NCBI GenBank assembly: GCA_049514435.1
Contig: JBEKVB010000005.1
Coordinates: 101,053-165,052 of the forward strand
DNA from: UBA4810 sp002479215
GTDB lineage: Bacteria > Desulfobacterota > Syntrophia > Syntrophales > Smithellaceae
Direction: 5' to 3'
DNA length: 64,000 nt
The notes under the pieces are model-generated. The model was not told the DNA's origin and made no database searches. It saw nothing but the letters and a program-made list of their open reading frames with translations. Below, one piece after another: positions 61,519 to 64,000 of this stretch (position 1 is its first letter; each line of letters opens with the position of its first letter). Made by a program: the position numbers and the translations under genes.

Positions 61519-63556
61519 GATGATGAACAAGGCGCTATTGGACACCCTTGAATACGCAGCAGAAGAGATTAAAGAAGCCGACTACCTGACGACGTTTGTG
61601 CCAGAAGAAGACCGAGGAATGCTCTCCGATGTATTCCAGAAGATCATTCAGAAAAGGATTGCGACGGTCAACGAAAACCGGATCATAAGCAAATCTGGCA
61701 GGACATATCTCATTGAATGGCATGGCAGGACGGTAAGCCATGAAGTGGAAGGTTCTGGCTTTTTCGTAGGAGTAGGCATCGACATTACCTCGCGCAAGAA
61801 AATGGAAGAAGCGTTACGCCAGAGCGAGGATAAATACCGAACCCTTCTTGAAAGCATTGACAATGGCTATTGCGAACAAGACCTTGCCGGCACCTTTACC
61901 TTTTTAAACGACTCAATGTGCCGAATATACGGGTATCCCAAAGAGGAATTGATGGGTATGAATTACAAGCAGTATACAGATAAGGAGAGCGGGAAAAAAT
62001 GTTTTCAAGCTTACAGGAATATTTATAAAACTGGTGAACCTGGTAAAGTATTTGATTTTGAGATTATCAGAAAAGACGGGACCAAAAGACACATTGAGTC
62101 ATCTGTATCATTACAAAAAGATTCAGCAGGTAAACGGATAGCGTTTAGGGGAATTGTACGGGACATCACCGACCGCAAGCAGGCGGCGGAGGCGTTGCGT
62201 GAGAGCGAGGAGAAATACCGGTCCATGATAGAAACCATCCAAGACGGCTATTTTGAGGTGGACCTTGCCGGTAAGTTTACCTTCGTTAATGATGCGCAGT
62301 GCAGAATTGTCGGAACTCCCCGAGAGCAATTGCTCGGTATGAGCAATATGGCCTATACAAGTGAAGAAGAAGCTAAAAGATTATATCAGCTCTTCAGTGG
62401 AATATACAAAACAGGGGAACCAGTTAAGGGATTTGCTTTCGAATATAAGAAAAGAGATGGGACTATAGCATTTAACGAAATATCCGCATCTCTTATAAGA
62501 AATTCTCAAGGGAAGCCGATAGGATTTCGAGGTATTGCCCGGGAAGTCACCGAACGCAAGCGGGCGGAGGAAGTGTTACGCCAGAGTGAAGGAAAATACC
62601 GAACCATCATCGAAACCATCCAGGACGGTTATTTTGAGACTGATCTTACCGGTAAGTTCACCTTTGTTAATGATGCAGAGTGCAATAATCTCGGATATAC
62701 CCGTGAGGAATTAATCGAAATGGCTCCCGCTGGATATACCGGTGAAAAAAACCGTAAACTATTGACTAACCTCTTTATTGAAATCTATAAAACAGGAATA
62801 CCTGTTAAAGCCTATAACTTGGAGTTTACCAAAAAAGACGGGACTACGGCTTATAATGAAATATCCGTATCTCTTATAAGCAATTCTCAAGGGGAACCGA
62901 TAGGATTTCGGGGTATTGCCCGAGATGTCACTGAGCGCAAGCAAGCGGATGAAGAACGTAAGCAGAGCTTTGAGCGGATGAGAAAAGCTCTGGGAGCCAC
63001 GGTTCAAGCCATCTGTATGACCGTTGAAATGAAGGATCCCTATACTTCGGGTCATCAACGGCGGGTATCAGATCTGGCCCGGTCAATTGCTACAGAAATG
63101 GGCTTATCGGCAGACCGGCGGGACTTTATCCGTACCGCCTCCTCTATTCATGACATCGGCAAAATAGCCATTCCGTCGGAAATACTCAGCAAGCCGACAA
63201 AACTGACTGATCTAGAATTCAATTTGATTAAAACACATTCCCAGTCAGGCTACGATATTATGAAAGACATCGAATTTCCCTGGCCCGTGGCCGATGTCGT
63301 CCTTCAGCACCATGAACGAATGGATGGATCGGGTTATCCAAGAAATCTGAAAGGGGATGACATTCTTATGGAGGCCCGCATCATGGCGGTCGCTGATGTG
63401 GTGGAGGCCATGGCTTCCCACCGTCCTTATCGGCCCTCTAAGGGCATTGAGGCAGCCCTTGAGGAGATCGAGAAGAATAAAGGAATCCTTTACGACACCA
63501 TTGTTACAGATGCATGTCTGAGATTGTTTCGAGAGAAAAGTTATCAGCTTAAATGA
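61427..63556 (+). CDS. multi-PAS HD-GYP phosphodiesterase, C-terminal fragment of the frameshifted gene
   Basis: It encodes 709 residues by a weak TTG start inside the repeat. The first PAS remains nearly complete; three further PAS domains follow, the last two close copies of each other (IETIQDGYFE.DL.GKFTFVNDA). From about 540 there is an HD-GYP domain: HDIGKIAIP and HHERMDGSGYP carry the metal-binding and signature residues. Such domains cleave cyclic di-GMP. It has no membrane part of its own, so it would lose its sensor anchor if translated alone. Original function: membrane sensor controlling c-di-GMP. Confidence 0.82.
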   Translation: MVLTGRPYFSQLLLDTSPALIVAIGFDGKTLMMNKALLDTLEYAAEEIKEADYLTTFVPEEDRGMLSDVFQKIIQKRIATVNENRIISKSGRTYLIEWHGRTVSHEVEGSGFFVGVGIDITSRKKMEEALRQSEDKYRTLLESIDNGYCEQDLAGTFTFLNDSMCRIYGYPKEELMGMNYKQYTDKESGKKCFQAYRNIYKTGEPGKVFDFEIIRKDGTKRHIESSVSLQKDSAGKRIAFRGIVRDITDRKQAAEALRESEEKYRSMIETIQDGYFEVDLAGKFTFVNDAQCRIVGTPREQLLGMSNMAYTSEEEAKRLYQLFSGIYKTGEPVKGFAFEYKKRDGTIAFNEISASLIRNSQGKPIGFRGIAREVTERKRAEEVLRQSEGKYRTIIETIQDGYFETDLTGKFTFVNDAECNNLGYTREELIEMAPAGYTGEKNRKLLTNLFIEIYKTGIPVKAYNLEFTKKDGTTAYNEISVSLISNSQGEPIGFRGIARDVTERKQADEERKQSFERMRKALGATVQAICMTVEMKDPYTSGHQRRVSDLARSIATEMGLSADRRDFIRTASSIHDIGKIAIPSEILSKPTKLTDLEFNLIKTHSQSGYDIMKDIEFPWPVADVVLQHHERMDGSGYPRNLKGDDILMEARIMAVADVVEAMASHRPYRPSKGIEAALEEIEKNKGILYDTIVTDACLRLFREKSYQLK

Positions 63557-63876
63557 AGTGTTGATATCAATCCCACGGAAAAGACATGTTTACAAGTGGT
63601 AATCTTCAGTTTTCCCGGCTTCATGAATCTATTTGTTTGTAGAACACAAGGTGAAGACAGCGATTTTGGCGGTTTGGCGCTCTTGAAACGCTACAGCGAG
63701 GATTCACTAAATAAGGATTGAGATGTCCTCTTCTAGGAATTCGAGGAATCAAAGGCCATACGGCGTCGCCCTGACCGCTATAAATAATACTTTAGACCCT
63801 AATTTAAATTTGATTTGTTTTTTGCGTCATGTTACAAATATTCTAATCTGTCATACCGAATGTTATGAGGTAGCTA
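63557..63876. other. non-coding gap before the last gene
   Basis: A 320-base region. A short reading frame (63723-63911) has no recognisable product and overlaps the next gene. AACACAAGGTG near 63646 recalls the start of repeat D copy 2 (AACACAAGGTGTAG at 56631). Confidence 0.4.
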
Positions 63877-64000
63877 ATGGGACTTTTAAAAATATTGAGA
63901 AGGTTATTTAGGCCTAGGATGCATCACCGATTTTATACTGATAAAAGTGTATTCGTTGTAGTCGAACCTTATACCGCCGAAGAAAGAAAAGTGTATATGC
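63877..64000 (+). CDS. start of a gene cut by the window end, possibly PilZ-like
   Basis: ATG at 63877 with GAGG 7 bases upstream opens a frame to the window end (41 residues): MGLLKILRRLFRPRMHHRF, then SVFVVVEPYTAEERKVYM. The basic Arg-rich N-terminus before a beta strand recalls PilZ-type c-di-GMP receptors, and the HD-GYP neighbour fits, but the key residues lie outside the window. Confidence 0.45.
   Translation, partial: MGLLKILRRLFRPRMHHRFYTDKSVFVVVEPYTAEERKVYM

Noticed and set aside
63723..63911. 62-residue + strand frame
   Set aside because: It overlaps the better-supported gene start at 63877 and has no recognisable content.

Overview
The window looks like a chromosomal segment of an anaerobic Desulfobacterota (deltaproteobacterial) organism, most likely near Syntrophus/Smithella. 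This is an inference from gene content: paired acyl-CoA synthetases with a MerR regulator, a selenocysteine-containing SelD, MobB, a DctP-type TRAP system, a desulforedoxin-type protein and an orphan LivK-like binding protein. No rRNA gene or phylogenetic marker is present to prove it.

Layout. 1-22 kb is mostly housekeeping: a cut-off epoxyqueuosine-reductase-like gene, two AMP-binding acyl-CoA synthetases and MerR, a GIY-YIG protein, pyruvoyl arginine decarboxylase, an SH3/NlpC lipoprotein, TruA, SRAP, a desulforedoxin-like protein with a histone-like tail, an alanine racemase with a long extra C-terminus, Ddl, an FmdB zinc ribbon, a GalT-like protein, a DHH phosphoesterase, SelD (with an in-frame UGA), threonine synthase and MobB. 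22.4-28.7 kb holds an orphan LivK-like binding protein with an added C-terminal domain, then a TRAP operon with two tandem DctP genes, ended by a hairpin terminator.

29.0-51.2 kb is the centrepiece: about 22 kb of genes all on the + strand, many overlapping. They encode two ketosynthase / degenerate-ketosynthase pairs, one ACP, an AMP-ligase, an aromatic amino acid ammonia-lyase (MIO type), a 4HBT thioesterase, a fused fatty-acid kinase (FakA-like plus DegV/FakB-like), a GT2 glycosyltransferase, an MMPL/RND exporter fused to a methyltransferase, an LpxL-type acyltransferase, a BtrH-like acyltransferase, an ABC exporter and two B12-binding-type radical SAM enzymes. The parts resemble aryl-polyene/flexirubin-type clusters, but no ketoreductase or dehydratase is encoded here. 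It probably makes and exports an aryl-primed or otherwise unusual acyl lipid. The product is unknown.

51.3-64 kb begins with tRNA-Arg(CCU) and is an accessory-looking region of short, mixed genes: a possible release-factor-like protein, a hydrolase, small conserved proteins, PsiE with a Pho-box-like site, an MFS transporter with an acyltransferase, and an isoprenylcysteine methyltransferase-like gene. It also holds a DUF4118-multi-PAS-HD-GYP gene split by a perfect 70-bp tandem duplication, and a cut-off final gene. Two segments (38.3-38.9 kb and 59.4-60.3 kb) look like integron-type gene cassettes with attC-like palindromes. At least four families of dispersed non-coding repeats occur across the window.
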